This document shows, piece after piece, positions 1 through 10,642 of a DNA stretch of 64,000 nucleotides (its first letter is position 1; every line of letters starts with the position of its first letter). The notes under the pieces were generated by a model that worked only from the letters and a program-made list of their open reading frames with translations, did not search any database and was not told the DNA's origin. The stretch covers positions 186,001 to 250,000 of the forward strand of contig NZ_MOWR01000001.1 of assembly GCF_001937065.1 (NCBI RefSeq), in the 5' to 3' direction. Origin of the DNA: Streptococcus sp. 'caviae' (GTDB taxonomy: Bacteria; Bacillota; Bacilli; Lactobacillales; Streptococcaceae). Made by a program: the position numbers and the translations under genes.

Positions 1-423
1 ATCTGCTGCAAGCTGCTGCAAAGCACCTGAGTCCCATTTGTCAGCCGTTATTTGGCCGAACTGAACAGTCATTGCCTCTTGCCCGTACTTGCTAAGAATC
101 TTCCTGACAAAAGACAGTTCCTCTTCCTGACTCCAGTTTTTCATCTGTTCAAGGGCTGAAGCAAAGAGTTCTTTAAGGACCTTTTGCTTTGATACCAAGG
201 TAGATTGGCGTTCTTTGTTTTTAATTTGCTGAGCTTCGATTTGAAAGGCCTGATCGACTTCTTTCAGCTGACTTTGACGCTCATTGGCTTTTTCTGTCTG
301 AAGCTGCGCCTTGCGGTCTTCGAAATCTTTTTGAATTTGTTTTTTAGCAGCATCTAATTTGAGCTGTCCTTCTTGACGCGCCTGTTCAATAATTGATGTC
401 TTTAATGGATTTGCTTCACTCAC
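1..423 (-). CDS. ntpE: V-type ATPase subunit E, 5' part only (runs off the window)
   Basis: Peripheral-stalk subunit E of the V/A-type ATPase, which links the catalytic V1 head to the membrane sector. Translation from a GTG at 421-423 gives MSEANPLKTSIIEQ and then a long charged helix rich in Lys, Glu, Gln and Ala, as expected of a stalk subunit. The GTG is preceded by a strong ribosome binding site (AGGAGG, 6 nt upstream), which decides the start. 141 codons are present and the C-terminal part lies outside the window. It follows ntpK by 45 nt and is the fourth gene of an F-I-K-E order like that of the Enterococcus hirae ntp operon. Identity rests on this context and composition. Confidence 0.85.
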   Translation of the reverse strand, partial: MSEANPLKTSIIEQARQEGQLKLDAAKKQIQKDFEDRKAQLQTEKANERQSQLKEVDQAFQIEAQQIKNKERQSTLVSKQKVLKELFASALEQMKNWSQEEELSFVRKILSKYGQEAMTVQFGQITADKWDSGALQQLAAD

Positions 424-468
424 AAGACGTCCTCCTTCTGATTATTTTACTGCGGTAAGAAGAGCAGT

Positions 469-2936
<2,468 letters not shown>

Positions 2937-2947
<11 letters not shown>

Positions 2948-3260
2948 ATTTTTCTACCACCCTGTCCACAATTTGCTGAACGAGACCTGCTTTTTTATCC
3001 GACAGAACCGACCGGACATGCTGGTCATTTTTAGCCATTGTCTCTGCCAAACTGGCCTGCAGATCTGTTTTTTGCTGGGTTAACACTGCTTCTAGCTTTG
3101 ATACTTGACGTTTTGTTTCTTGGTCACAATCCAATTTAACTTTGTCTAAATCCTCTGCAGACTGGGCGCGGAGCGCCTGAATCTGAGCATCATAATCTGC
3201 CAGAACATCCTTAGCCTCTGCCTCAATGGTCTGCATCGTTTCTAAAATGGAGTTTGCCAC
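2937..3260 (-). CDS. ntpF: V-type ATPase peripheral stalk subunit (NtpF / G-like)
   Basis: First gene of the ATPase operon. The 107-residue protein, beginning VANSILETMQ, is almost entirely helical and charged (IEAEAKDVLADYDAQI, KLDCDQETKRQVSKL), fitting the stalk partner of subunit E. The frame remains open upstream to 3359, but the GTG at 3258-3260 is chosen because AAAGGGGG lies just before it and the upstream residues do not look like protein. It overlaps ntpI by 11 nt. The name follows the E. hirae order F-I-K-E; other annotations call it subunit G or H. Confidence 0.8.
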
Positions 3261-3288
3261 CTTGCCACCCCCTTTCAATGTTATGTCT

Positions 3289-3317
3289 ATTTTACCAAAA
3301 TTCCGACAGCTTGAACC
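3289..3317 (-). promoter_or_regulatory. Possible promoter of the V-type ATPase operon
   Basis: On the minus strand a TAAAAT -10 (3289-3294) lies 17 bp from a weak GGTTCA -35 (3312-3317), about 30 nt upstream of the ntpF GTG. The upstream terminator at 3440-3477 makes a promoter in this interval necessary, but the -35 is poor. Confidence 0.4.
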
Positions 3318-3439
3318 GCTAAAATTAAAGTTTTTTAGGATTTTTTTGCCTGAAATCACATTGAAGACTGATTTGACAGTCTATCAGTTGAATCGTTTCA
3401 TTTTGATGACAGCAGCAAGCAGCATTTGTTTCCTCTATA

Positions 3440-3477
3440 CAAAAAAACTCTTGCACAAGAGCTATGCAAGAGTTTTT
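3440..3477 (-). terminator. Terminator between the deglycosidase locus and the ATPase operon
   Basis: Inverted repeat AACTCTTGCA / TGCAAGAGTT with a 9-nt loop and a run of seven T on the minus strand. It ends the 3496-3888 transcript. A shorter T run on the plus side makes it partly bidirectional. Confidence 0.85.
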
Positions 3478-3495
3478 AAACAGCGAACTCAGCCT

Positions 3496-3888
3496 TTAGG
3501 CAATAGTAACCTTGCGTGAATTAACCCCTTGAATCGGAATAGGAATGTAGGCTGTCCGTGTCACAACCGTCAGTTCGACATCATGTTCGCCAGCCAATAA
3601 ACCACCGTCTTGGACAACCCGAATCTTCAAAGGAACATCATATTCCCACTTATAGGTGGTAACAGTAGTCATTTCATCCAGTGTGAACCAATCTTCTCCT
3701 TCGGCGCTGCAGCGAATAGCTTCGCGAGGAACCTCCTGTCCATCTACTTTAACACGAATATCATTAACCATTGATAAAGGAATAGCACGGTAGTAAGTAA
3801 TGTAGGTTTCTAGTTCAAAACCGACTGTTTTCCCATCAATAACTGTATTTTTACAAGAATCTTTTTTAAAGACATTATTATCAAACAT
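3496..3888 (-). CDS. DUF6379 protein, putative C-glycoside deglycosidase beta subunit
   Basis: The 130-residue, beta-strand-rich protein has no signal peptide or membrane segment. I recognise it as the DUF6379 family, whose characterised members (DgpB, DfgB, CarC types) are the small subunit of C-glycoside deglycosidases. Those enzymes cleave the C-C bond of a 3-keto C-glycoside by elimination. Supporting stretches are GFELETYITYYRAIPLSMV, the conserved Trp/Asp patch EGEDWFTLDEM, and the C-terminal YIPIPIQGVNSRKVTIA. It lies 11 nt downstream of the putative alpha subunit, the usual arrangement. Family assignment is from memory of its sequence pattern; the substrate is unknown. Confidence 0.75.
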   Translation of the reverse strand: MFDNNVFKKDSCKNTVIDGKTVGFELETYITYYRAIPLSMVNDIRVKVDGQEVPREAIRCSAEGEDWFTLDEMTTVTTYKWEYDVPLKIRVVQDGGLLAGEHDVELTVVTRTAYIPIPIQGVNSRKVTIA

Positions 3889-3899
3889 TGTCTTTCCTC

Positions 3900-4904
3900 C
3901 TAACCTTCAATTTCTGCGATAGCTTGGCGCAAGAGCTTTTGATGGGCAGCTACCTGTTCTTTTTCAACCATTGGGTTGCCCGGCAAAATCCAGCGATTGC
4001 CTTCGTATTCAGTTGCCACGTAACCATCATAACCTTTGTCATGAAGGTACTGAAGAATCTTCTTATAGTCAATGGAGTATTCAATACCTTCATCAGTCAT
4101 TTCCCAAAGTTTGAAATGGAAATGCTTGATGTAAGGCATCAAATCATCAAGAGCTGACAATGGTGTATTTTCATAACCATCTGCCAGCATGATGTAAGGC
4201 ATGTTTTTAGGGCTTGCAAATTTTTCAAGTTCCGGAACCATTTTACGATTGCGATCAATGAGATGTGTCCCGTCAAGACCTTTGTCAAACTGAGCGTTAA
4301 ACAAATCAATAACACCGCGGTCAACACCTAAAACTTTTTCATTGAAATCGTTGAAAACACGCGGGATACGGTCACAAAAGATTCCCGTATCAACCACAAT
4401 ACCGCAGTAAGGCGAATTGACACGTTTCATTTCTTCGATGAATTTAGCTGTCGCCGGTTCATCGAAACTCATTCCGGCATGGATTTCAAGAGCGAAGGCC
4501 ACATCGTACTTTTCAGCGTATGGAAGCAAGGGTTCAATCACGAAACTTGGAACCATTGACACCAAGCGAATCAGCTTGAAGCCCAGACGATTGGCCAATT
4601 TGATTTCATCAATCAAGAGGTCAACACATTCTTTTTCAGTCAGCGTTCGGTTATTGTAAAGGTTGGTGTTCAAGAAAACATCGGCACAGACTGGTTTTGC
4701 TTTTGTTTTTGCCACGATGCGGTCCCACTCAGCCAAAGTTTCATCAGTTGGATGCGGTGTTCCATGCAGCATTTGGTCTGGCAAAATTTCAAAACCTTGT
4801 ACTTGGTTGGCATCAAGGTAGGCCATAATATCTTCAAGAGACATGCGGCCATTCATAAATTCATCTTGCAAGCTGTAAAGACTTACAGCAGTTTTAATAC
4901 TCAT
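3900..4904 (-). CDS. TIM-barrel protein, putative C-glycoside deglycosidase alpha subunit
   Basis: The 334-residue protein of the sugar phosphate isomerase/epimerase (AP endonuclease 2-like) fold begins MSIKTAVSLYSLQDEF and carries LPDQMLHGTPHP near residue 41, both as I remember for catalytic subunits of the DfgA/DgpC/CarB type. Likely metal ligands are E140 with H142 (ALEIHAG), D172 (VVDTGIF), H261 or H263 (HFHFKLWEM) and E299 (ATEYEG). These are the positions expected for a divalent-metal TIM barrel. With the 3496-3888 product it would form the alpha/beta enzyme acting on 3-keto-glycosides made by the oxidoreductases upstream. A plain sugar isomerase is the alternative, but the adjacent DUF6379 gene argues against it. 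Confidence 0.75.
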   Translation of the reverse strand: MSIKTAVSLYSLQDEFMNGRMSLEDIMAYLDANQVQGFEILPDQMLHGTPHPTDETLAEWDRIVAKTKAKPVCADVFLNTNLYNNRTLTEKECVDLLIDEIKLANRLGFKLIRLVSMVPSFVIEPLLPYAEKYDVAFALEIHAGMSFDEPATAKFIEEMKRVNSPYCGIVVDTGIFCDRIPRVFNDFNEKVLGVDRGVIDLFNAQFDKGLDGTHLIDRNRKMVPELEKFASPKNMPYIMLADGYENTPLSALDDLMPYIKHFHFKLWEMTDEGIEYSIDYKKILQYLHDKGYDGYVATEYEGNRWILPGNPMVEKEQVAAHQKLLRQAIAEIEG

Positions 4905-4924
4905 GATTTTCTCCTCTTTTCGTC

Positions 4925-5839
4925 TTAAATTACAAAATTTCTAAGATAACGTGTGCTGAGTGTAATCGAATTGCGCAAAGCCTGATCGTCTTTTTCAAAA
5001 GATTTATCTTCAACTTCGATGCAGGTATAACCATCAAAGCCAATATCTGTAAGGGCTGATACATATTTGCCCCAATCCACATCACCGAGTCCTGGCAATT
5101 TTGGACTCATGTATTGGAGCGGCGTTGCCATGATACCGACATCTTTGAGTTTGTCCGGAAGAATCTTGATGTCCTTGTAGTGCACATGGAAGATTTTATC
5201 CTTAAATTCATAAAGCGGTGCAATATAGTCAATTTGCTGCCAGACAAAGTGAGATGGGTCATAGTTGATCCCAAAATTGTCATAAGGCAAAATGTCAAAC
5301 ACCTGACGCCAGATAGCCGGTGTGGTAAAGAGGTTTTGTCCGCCGGGCCACTCGTCTTCTGTGAAGAGCATAGGGCAGTTTTCGATGGCAATCTTAACAC
5401 CTTTTTCAGCCGCATATTCAACAATCGGAGGCCAGACTTTTTTAACTTCCGCCAAGTTTTCTGAAACGGACTTGCTTGGCATACGGCCAATGAAAGACGT
5501 GACCATGTTAACTCCCATGAGAGCTGAAGCATCGATCACTTTGTAAAGATGGTCAATAACAGTCTGACGTTTTTCCAAATCTTCATCAAGCGGGTTTGGA
5601 TAATAAGCCAGAGACGAAATCTCAACACCCTTATTTGCTGCATATGCCTTGAGCTCTGCGGCTTTGTCGGCTGTCAAATTAGCCACATCAATATGTGAAA
5701 CCCCTGCATATCGGCGGGCAGCTTTTTCCTGCGGCCAGCAGGCCACTTCAACACATTCCAAACCATTTTCAGCGACCACATCAATCAACTCGTAAAAATC
5801 TGATTTGTCCAAAATCGCTGATACTAAACCTAGTTTCAT
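4925..5839 (-). CDS. Sugar phosphate isomerase/epimerase family TIM barrel
   Basis: 304-residue TIM-barrel protein, a second member of the same superfamily as its downstream neighbour but clearly different in sequence. Candidate metal ligands are E153 (AIENCPM), D194 and H197 (NYDPSHF), H218 or H220 (FHVHYKDIK) and E275 (CIEVED). Similar proteins sit beside Gfo/Idh dehydrogenases in 3-keto-glycoside pathways (for example the E. coli ycj cluster) and in inositol catabolism. Here it could epimerise or isomerise the released keto-sugar. It is 20 nt from the alpha subunit gene and 170 nt from the oxidoreductase before it. The exact reaction is not predictable. Confidence 0.75.
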   Translation of the reverse strand: MKLGLVSAILDKSDFYELIDVVAENGLECVEVACWPQEKAARRYAGVSHIDVANLTADKAAELKAYAANKGVEISSLAYYPNPLDEDLEKRQTVIDHLYKVIDASALMGVNMVTSFIGRMPSKSVSENLAEVKKVWPPIVEYAAEKGVKIAIENCPMLFTEDEWPGGQNLFTTPAIWRQVFDILPYDNFGINYDPSHFVWQQIDYIAPLYEFKDKIFHVHYKDIKILPDKLKDVGIMATPLQYMSPKLPGLGDVDWGKYVSALTDIGFDGYTCIEVEDKSFEKDDQALRNSITLSTRYLRNFVI

Positions 5840-5866
5840 ATTTTTCCTCTTTCTTCTTAATAGAAA

Positions 5867-5996
5867 GGGAGCCGCTCAAGCAGCGACCTCCCAATAATAG
5901 TGTATAGTCAAAAGAAATTACTTTCAGACAAGAACTGAGACGCAAGACATAATTGGAGTTGGGCAAGCCGGCAGTGACACCTATCAAAGTAATTTC
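5867..5996 (-). other. Structured gap inside the deglycosidase operon
   Basis: This gap holds two structures. One is a hairpin at 5867-5892 (GGGAG / CTCCC plus GCT / AGC), followed on the minus strand by TTTCTATT, a weak terminator or attenuator 28 nt before the isomerase start. The other is an 11-bp inverted repeat GAAATTACTTT (5914-5924) and AAAGTAATTTC (5986-5996), enclosing 61 nt. Together they may lower expression of the distal three genes. No known riboswitch was recognised. Confidence 0.45.
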
Positions 5997-6009
5997 AAAA
6001 GATCATATT

Positions 6010-7080
6010 TTATTCAAATGCAATGCTGCGATGTTCCTTAGCAGATACGCGGATAGCATCCATCAGCTTCATCAAACGAAGAATCTGTTCTGGTTTAACA
6101 ACCAAGTCACCCTTACCAGTCACATAGTCATAATAGGTATCAAAGTAATTTCTGTGGCTGACATTGACTTCCGGAAGAGGTTCTGTCACAATACGGCCTT
6201 CTGGCGCTGGTCCAAAGGAACGTGTAGGTCCAGCAGCCGTCATGGTAATTTGACCAGGAACATTGCGAAGCAAATCAGTTGTACGCGTAATCTTACCTTG
6301 TGGATGGAAACCATCAATTTTGGCACTGCCATCATTACCGCCAAGGAACCAATGGCGTTCAAACCAGCCATCTTCATCACTCAAGAAATACGTTCCCAAT
6401 TCAACCTGACCCGTCACACCATTCTTAAACTGCAATTGGATGTTGAAATAGTCATCGACATCTTTATTGATAACATTTTTGACTGTTGCATAGACTGTTT
6501 CAATCTCACTGTCAACCATGAACAGCATTTGATCAAGAAGGTGAATACCCCAGTCATAAAGCATACCGCCGCCAAATTCTGGGTAAATGTGCCAATCGTG
6601 CATATTGCCATTGAAGCCATAAAGGCTGTTTTGAATGGTATAAGTATCACCAAGCGTACCGCTTTGATAGACCTCACGCGCAATCCGATAGTCCTTATCC
6701 CAGCGGCGCTGATGATGAATGGTAAACCGCACACCCGCTGCTTCAACGGCTTTTTGCATTTGTGCAAATTCATCTGCATTCAGAGCTGCCGGCTTTTCAC
6801 AGATAATATCCTTGCCAGCAGCCGCTGCTTTTTTAACCATTTCCAAATGAAGATGGTTGGGAACAGCGATAATGACGGTATCAATAGCATCATTTTTCAG
6901 CAATTCATCTGCCGTCAGATAGGTTTCATAGCCTTCTTGAGCATTTTCCAGCTGCATTTTATTAATGTCACAAACTGCAACTAATTCTGCATATTCTAAA
7001 TCTTCTGTAATCATTTTGGCATGAGTTTGCCCCATAAAACCAAAACCGATAATACCAAAATGTAATTTCTTTTCTGTCAT
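6010..7080 (-). CDS. Gfo/Idh/MocA family NAD(P)-dependent oxidoreductase (second of pair)
   Basis: 356 residues. The N-terminal Rossmann domain has the nucleotide loop GIIGFGFMGQTHA (residues 9-21). The family Lys is in CEKP (residues 94-97), and the C-terminal alpha/beta domain has the catalytic motif DWGIH (176-180). Gfo/Idh/MocA enzymes oxidise a sugar hydroxyl, and the DgpA-type members oxidise C3 of glycosides. It is 48 nt downstream of the paralogous 7128-8228 gene, with only moderate identity, so the two probably act on different substrates or directions (oxidation of glycoside, reduction of released 3-keto sugar). RBS GGAG lies before the ATG. Confidence 0.9.
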   Translation of the reverse strand: MTEKKLHFGIIGFGFMGQTHAKMITEDLEYAELVAVCDINKMQLENAQEGYETYLTADELLKNDAIDTVIIAVPNHLHLEMVKKAAAAGKDIICEKPAALNADEFAQMQKAVEAAGVRFTIHHQRRWDKDYRIAREVYQSGTLGDTYTIQNSLYGFNGNMHDWHIYPEFGGGMLYDWGIHLLDQMLFMVDSEIETVYATVKNVINKDVDDYFNIQLQFKNGVTGQVELGTYFLSDEDGWFERHWFLGGNDGSAKIDGFHPQGKITRTTDLLRNVPGQITMTAAGPTRSFGPAPEGRIVTEPLPEVNVSHRNYFDTYYDYVTGKGDLVVKPEQILRLMKLMDAIRVSAKEHRSIAFE

Positions 7081-7127
7081 GTTTTCTCCTCATGCCAATC
7101 TGATTTTTGCCGCTAATCGTTCTGTTG

Positions 7128-8228
7128 TTAATCTTCAAAAACGACGACTTGACCCGTTTCAGCTGATTTATAAATAGCTTCCAAGATACGTGTCACGACG
7201 ATAGCTTGCTCTGGCTTAACAAGCGGTTCTGTATCATTAATGATGGCATCAACCCATTGCTGAGCCTCAGCATCGCGCTGTTCAAGACTTTCTCCTGCAA
7301 ATCCAAAGACACCGCCAGCTTCAGAAGGTTTTGTTTCTTCCAATTGTCCGTGCGCAGCTTTGTTGAAGACCACATAGCCTTGGTCCATAAAGGCTGCACC
7401 AAACATTTCAGCTCCGCCTTTGTCTCCGCAAAGGGTAACTTGTGCTTCCTTAGGATTAATCATGTTGAGTGCCCAAGCAGCTTCAAGGAAGATTGTTGCG
7501 CCATTTTTCATCTTGATGAGACCAAAGGCTGAGTCTTCCGTTTCAAAGGTTTCTGGGTCCCAAGGACCAAACATGTTGCCCATTGGATTGTCTTTTAGTT
7601 TTTGGTAAGTTGAGCCAAGAACCATAGCCGGTTCATAGTTGTCCATGTACCATAAAGTAAGGTCAAGGGCGTGAGTACCGATATCAATAAGCGGTCCGCC
7701 GCCTTGTTTAGACTTGTCTGGGAAAACACCCCAAGTTGGAACACCCTTACGGCGAATAGCATGCGCTTTAGCAAAGTAGATATCACCAAGTTCTCCGGCT
7801 TCACAGGCGTCTTTCGTAGCAAGAGAGTCAGCACGGAAACGGTTTTGATAGCCAATTGTCAATTTCTTACCGGTGCGTTTAGCCGCATCCAGCATAGCTT
7901 TAGCCTCTTTATAATTAATAGCCATTGGTTTTTCACACATGACATGCTTGCCGCCTTCCAGTGAAGCAACTGTAATTTCTGAGTGAGACACATTTGGTGT
8001 CAAAACATGAATAACATCGATATCAGGATGATTGGCCACTTCACGGTAGTCCGTTGTAACAAGAGCGTCTTCTTTGCCATATTCTTTGGCAGCTTTCTCT
8101 GCACGTTCTGGGATAATATCGCAGAAAGCTATAATTTCCAGTTTGTCTGACAGTTTTGCCAAAGCCGGAAAATGTTTGCTGTTAGCAATGCCGCCGCATC
8201 CGATAATACCGAATTTTAATTTACTCAT
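7128..8228 (-). CDS. Gfo/Idh/MocA family NAD(P)-dependent oxidoreductase (first of pair)
   Basis: 366 residues, first gene of the five-gene run to 3496. Rossmann loop GIIGCGGIAN (residues 7-16), CEKP at 98-101 and catalytic motif DIGTH at 182-186 are intact. The segment RRKGVPTWGVFPDKSKQGGG (159-178) has the pattern I associate with oxidoreductases found next to C-glycoside deglycosidase subunits. This makes it the better candidate for the 3-oxidation step, but substrate assignment is inference. Start ATG 8228 has GGGAGG 7 nt upstream. A promoter and cre-like site lie just before it. Confidence 0.9.
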   Translation of the reverse strand: MSKLKFGIIGCGGIANSKHFPALAKLSDKLEIIAFCDIIPERAEKAAKEYGKEDALVTTDYREVANHPDIDVIHVLTPNVSHSEITVASLEGGKHVMCEKPMAINYKEAKAMLDAAKRTGKKLTIGYQNRFRADSLATKDACEAGELGDIYFAKAHAIRRKGVPTWGVFPDKSKQGGGPLIDIGTHALDLTLWYMDNYEPAMVLGSTYQKLKDNPMGNMFGPWDPETFETEDSAFGLIKMKNGATIFLEAAWALNMINPKEAQVTLCGDKGGAEMFGAAFMDQGYVVFNKAAHGQLEETKPSEAGGVFGFAGESLEQRDAEAQQWVDAIINDTEPLVKPEQAIVVTRILEAIYKSAETGQVVVFED

Positions 8229-8253
8229 GATAGGTTCCTCCCTTAATTGGTTT

Positions 8254-8279
8254 TCTTATTGTTTACAGTTATTATTATA
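8254..8279 (-). promoter_or_regulatory. -10 box and cre-like site before the oxidoreductase operon
   Basis: On the minus strand TATAAT (8274-8279) has no good -35 at 16-18 bp, as expected for a promoter needing an activator such as the nearby AraC protein. Between it and the gene is TGTAAACAATAAGA (8254-8267), matching 12 of 14 positions of the CcpA consensus TGWAANCGNTNWCA. Confidence 0.5.
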
Positions 8280-8304
8280 AAAGCCGAGAAGTCTAAAATC
8301 TCAT

Positions 8305-8570
8305 CATATTTCAATTCTAAAATTCTTATTTTTTGTCACATTTTTGAATTTTTAAGAGCAAAAATCAAAAATGTATCAAACAAAACAGCACTTTTTTAAA
8401 CATTCCTTTTTTCCTCCTGCCTAAAAATGAGAAGGCAGCAACTGCTGTCATTTAATAGCTGATATTCAAGCCAAGGTACAAAAACCGTAAGGGTTTTGGA
8501 TCGTTTTCCTACCTCTGAACAGCGATCTGATAATTTCTAAACTTTGCTATTCAATGCTCTCTTAAATAAC
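8305..8570. other. Gene-free stretch
   Basis: Part of the 384-nt gap between the oxidoreductase operon and the transporter. Apart from the promoter/cre at its left and the terminator at its right I see only short AT-rich sequence and no coding potential. Confidence 0.6.
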
Positions 8571-8604
8571 AAAAGGGACTGAAAAGTTATTCTAATCAGT
8601 CCCT
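8571..8604 (-). terminator. Terminator of the GPH transporter gene
   Basis: Stem AGGGACTGA / TCAGTCCCT with a 13-nt loop, followed on the minus strand by TTTTGTT. It lies 9 nt beyond the transporter stop codon, so the transporter and the five downstream genes are separate transcription units. Confidence 0.85.
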
Positions 8605-8612
8605 GTCATAAA

Positions 8613-10466
8613 TTATTTATCTAATGTCAAAACTTGTGCGGCTGAAGTCAAGCTGCCTGAAACTATTGGTTTAATTTGCGAGTACTCACCTGTATTTGTT
8701 ACCAAGACCAGAACAACATCATCCAAACCTGCCTGCTCAATGACATCCCTATCAAAGGCGCCAAGCTGCTGACCTGCCTTAACCTTATCACCAATTTTCA
8801 CTGTCTTAGCAAAGCCTTTGCCATCAAGGGCAACTGTTCCCAAGCCTAGGTGAATTAATATCTCAGCTCCTTTATCAGTACGCAAATTGTAAACGTGGCC
8901 GGTAGGATAAACATTAGTGACTTCACCGTCAGCAGGAGCCAGCAAAATACTGGAATCTGGTTTGATTGCAAAGCCCTGACCAAGAGCACCGCTGGCAAAG
9001 ACATTGTCATTAACATCCTCAAGAGCAACAAATTGACCGGACACCGGTGCCAAAAGTGTTTCATCGCTGATTGGCAGAGATTCTTCAGCAACCTCATCCA
9101 CACTTGCCCGAATAGCACGTTTGTCTTCTAATTGGAAATGGATATCGTCCATTCGCTCTGCTGATAAATCCCACATAAAGTAAGCAACAACAGCAGCTAA
9201 AACAAAGAGAACAGCCGGAACAAGATTCACAATCAGATTAATACCATGCTGGGTGCTGACGCTTTGGGCAACATTAGGTTTGTAGCCCATGTAAGACAGT
9301 ACTAAAACACCGACCGCACCGCCAACAGCATTACCGATTTTAGTCGCCAATCCATAAGTCGCATAGGCCGTACCGTCTGTCCGCACACCGGATTCCAACT
9401 CTTGATAGTCAACAGAGTCAGCCACCATGGTGAGAGTGATTGGGTAACCCATATTGAAAATCCCAAAAATAACGTGACCAATAATAATCTGAGTAATATT
9501 GGAGAAGTCAGAAAAATAAACAAGCAATAAACCTAAGCCCTGCAATAAGAGAGAACCTGCTAAGACAGCTCTTTTACCGAAGCGCTTAACAAGAGGAACA
9601 ATAAACAGTGAACACAGAGCACCGCCGATGGAAGGAATTGTCATTAGCAGAGAAATCAAGGTAAAACTGCCCAAACAATAGATGACATAATAAGATGTAA
9701 TAGCAATGCGTCCCATGTATGCTGTCATCTGCAGCATCATGATGCCAAAAACAATCATGAGATATTTATTGCCGACAACATTTTTTAAAGTGTCTCTCAA
9801 AGGCACCTTTTCAGCACGAATAGGCTTGACAACTTCCTTGGCTGTTTTAAAAACACCAAAGAAGATTGGCAGAGATACAATGGCATAAATCAAAGCTGTC
9901 ATAAAATAGCCATGGTTCGTAGCGGTTTTAGATCCTTGCGAAAAGGCAAGCATAATGGGCGCCGACAAGGAGTTGACAATAATCATACCAACATTCATAC
10001 CAATCGAACGAAAGGCATTCAGCGTATTACGCTCCTGATCGTCTGTTGACATGACCGCAGCCATAGCTCCGTAAGGAATATTAACGAGGGTATAAAGCAT
10101 GCCCGCCATAATGTAAGTAAATGCTGCCCAAGCAACGCCGGCAGAACCGTGACCAAAAGGACCCGTAAAAGTGAGGACACTAAAAATAGCTAAAAAGGGA
10201 GAACCAAACAAAATATAAGGTCTGAAACGCCCCCATTTAGAATGTGTTCGTTCAGCAATCATCCCCATGACCGGGTCATTAAAACCATCGTACAGCCGAG
10301 CAATCAGCATAATGGCTGACACGGCAGCCGGAGCTAGACCAACAATATCCGTATAATAAACGGTCAGATAGGTACCAACAAAAGTCCAAACAAACTGACT
10401 GGCCAAGTCTCCCATGCCGTACATGATCATACTGAATTTACTTAATTTCTGACTCTGATTAGTCAT
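8613..10466 (-). CDS. GPH-family glycoside/cation symporter with C-terminal IIA(Glc)-like domain
   Basis: 617 residues. About 12 membrane segments (residues 1-450) of the glycoside-pentoside-hexuronide family precede a hydrophilic IIA(Glc)-like domain from about 465 to the end, the LacS architecture. In the IIA part H524 (PTGHVYNL) and H539 (EILIHLGLGT) are spaced 15 apart like the catalytic pair of E. coli IIA(Glc). HPr-dependent phosphorylation could therefore regulate transport. The family motif PVMGMIAERTHSKWGRFRPY-like segment is present in the first third. Next to the deglycosidase operon and an AraC regulator, it probably imports the glycoside or its sugar. Confidence 0.9.
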   Translation of the reverse strand: MTNQSQKLSKFSMIMYGMGDLASQFVWTFVGTYLTVYYTDIVGLAPAAVSAIMLIARLYDGFNDPVMGMIAERTHSKWGRFRPYILFGSPFLAIFSVLTFTGPFGHGSAGVAWAAFTYIMAGMLYTLVNIPYGAMAAVMSTDDQERNTLNAFRSIGMNVGMIIVNSLSAPIMLAFSQGSKTATNHGYFMTALIYAIVSLPIFFGVFKTAKEVVKPIRAEKVPLRDTLKNVVGNKYLMIVFGIMMLQMTAYMGRIAITSYYVIYCLGSFTLISLLMTIPSIGGALCSLFIVPLVKRFGKRAVLAGSLLLQGLGLLLVYFSDFSNITQIIIGHVIFGIFNMGYPITLTMVADSVDYQELESGVRTDGTAYATYGLATKIGNAVGGAVGVLVLSYMGYKPNVAQSVSTQHGINLIVNLVPAVLFVLAAVVAYFMWDLSAERMDDIHFQLEDKRAIRASVDEVAEESLPISDETLLAPVSGQFVALEDVNDNVFASGALGQGFAIKPDSSILLAPADGEVTNVYPTGHVYNLRTDKGAEILIHLGLGTVALDGKGFAKTVKIGDKVKAGQQLGAFDRDVIEQAGLDDVVLVLVTNTGEYSQIKPIVSGSLTSAAQVLTLDK

Positions 10467-10495
10467 CTCGAAACCTCCATTTGTTTTAATAGTAT

Positions 10496-10550
10496 AAGTG
10501 TTATAACTTTTTATGACACTTTTATTAAAACAAAAATGTAAGCGGTTTAC
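10496..10550 (-). promoter_or_regulatory. Palindromic operator and cre site before the transporter
   Basis: Two elements precede the transporter start. One is an 11-bp inverted repeat AAGTGTTATAA-CTTT-TTATGACACTT (10496-10521, 10 of 11 pairs). The other is GTAAACCGCTTACA on the minus strand (10537-10550), matching 12 of 14 cre positions. A TATACT -10 lies just left of the palindrome. The elements suggest local control plus CcpA repression. Confidence 0.55.
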
Positions 10551-10642
10551 TCCTGAATTATCAGTCTGAAACTAATACTTTTTTGCTATCTATAGCAGTT
10601 AGGAATTAAACAGTTTAAAAAAATAACATGCTTTTTTAAACA

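Noticed and set aside
5953..6984. 343-codon open frame on the plus strand opposite a Gfo/Idh gene
   Set aside because: Antisense to a gene with all family motifs, no ribosome binding site, and a His/Asn/Ile-rich composition typical of a shadow frame.
8254..8267. cre-like site as the operator for the AraC protein
   Set aside because: Matches the CcpA consensus at 12 of 14 positions and shares nothing with the palindrome before the transporter, so CcpA is the better reading.
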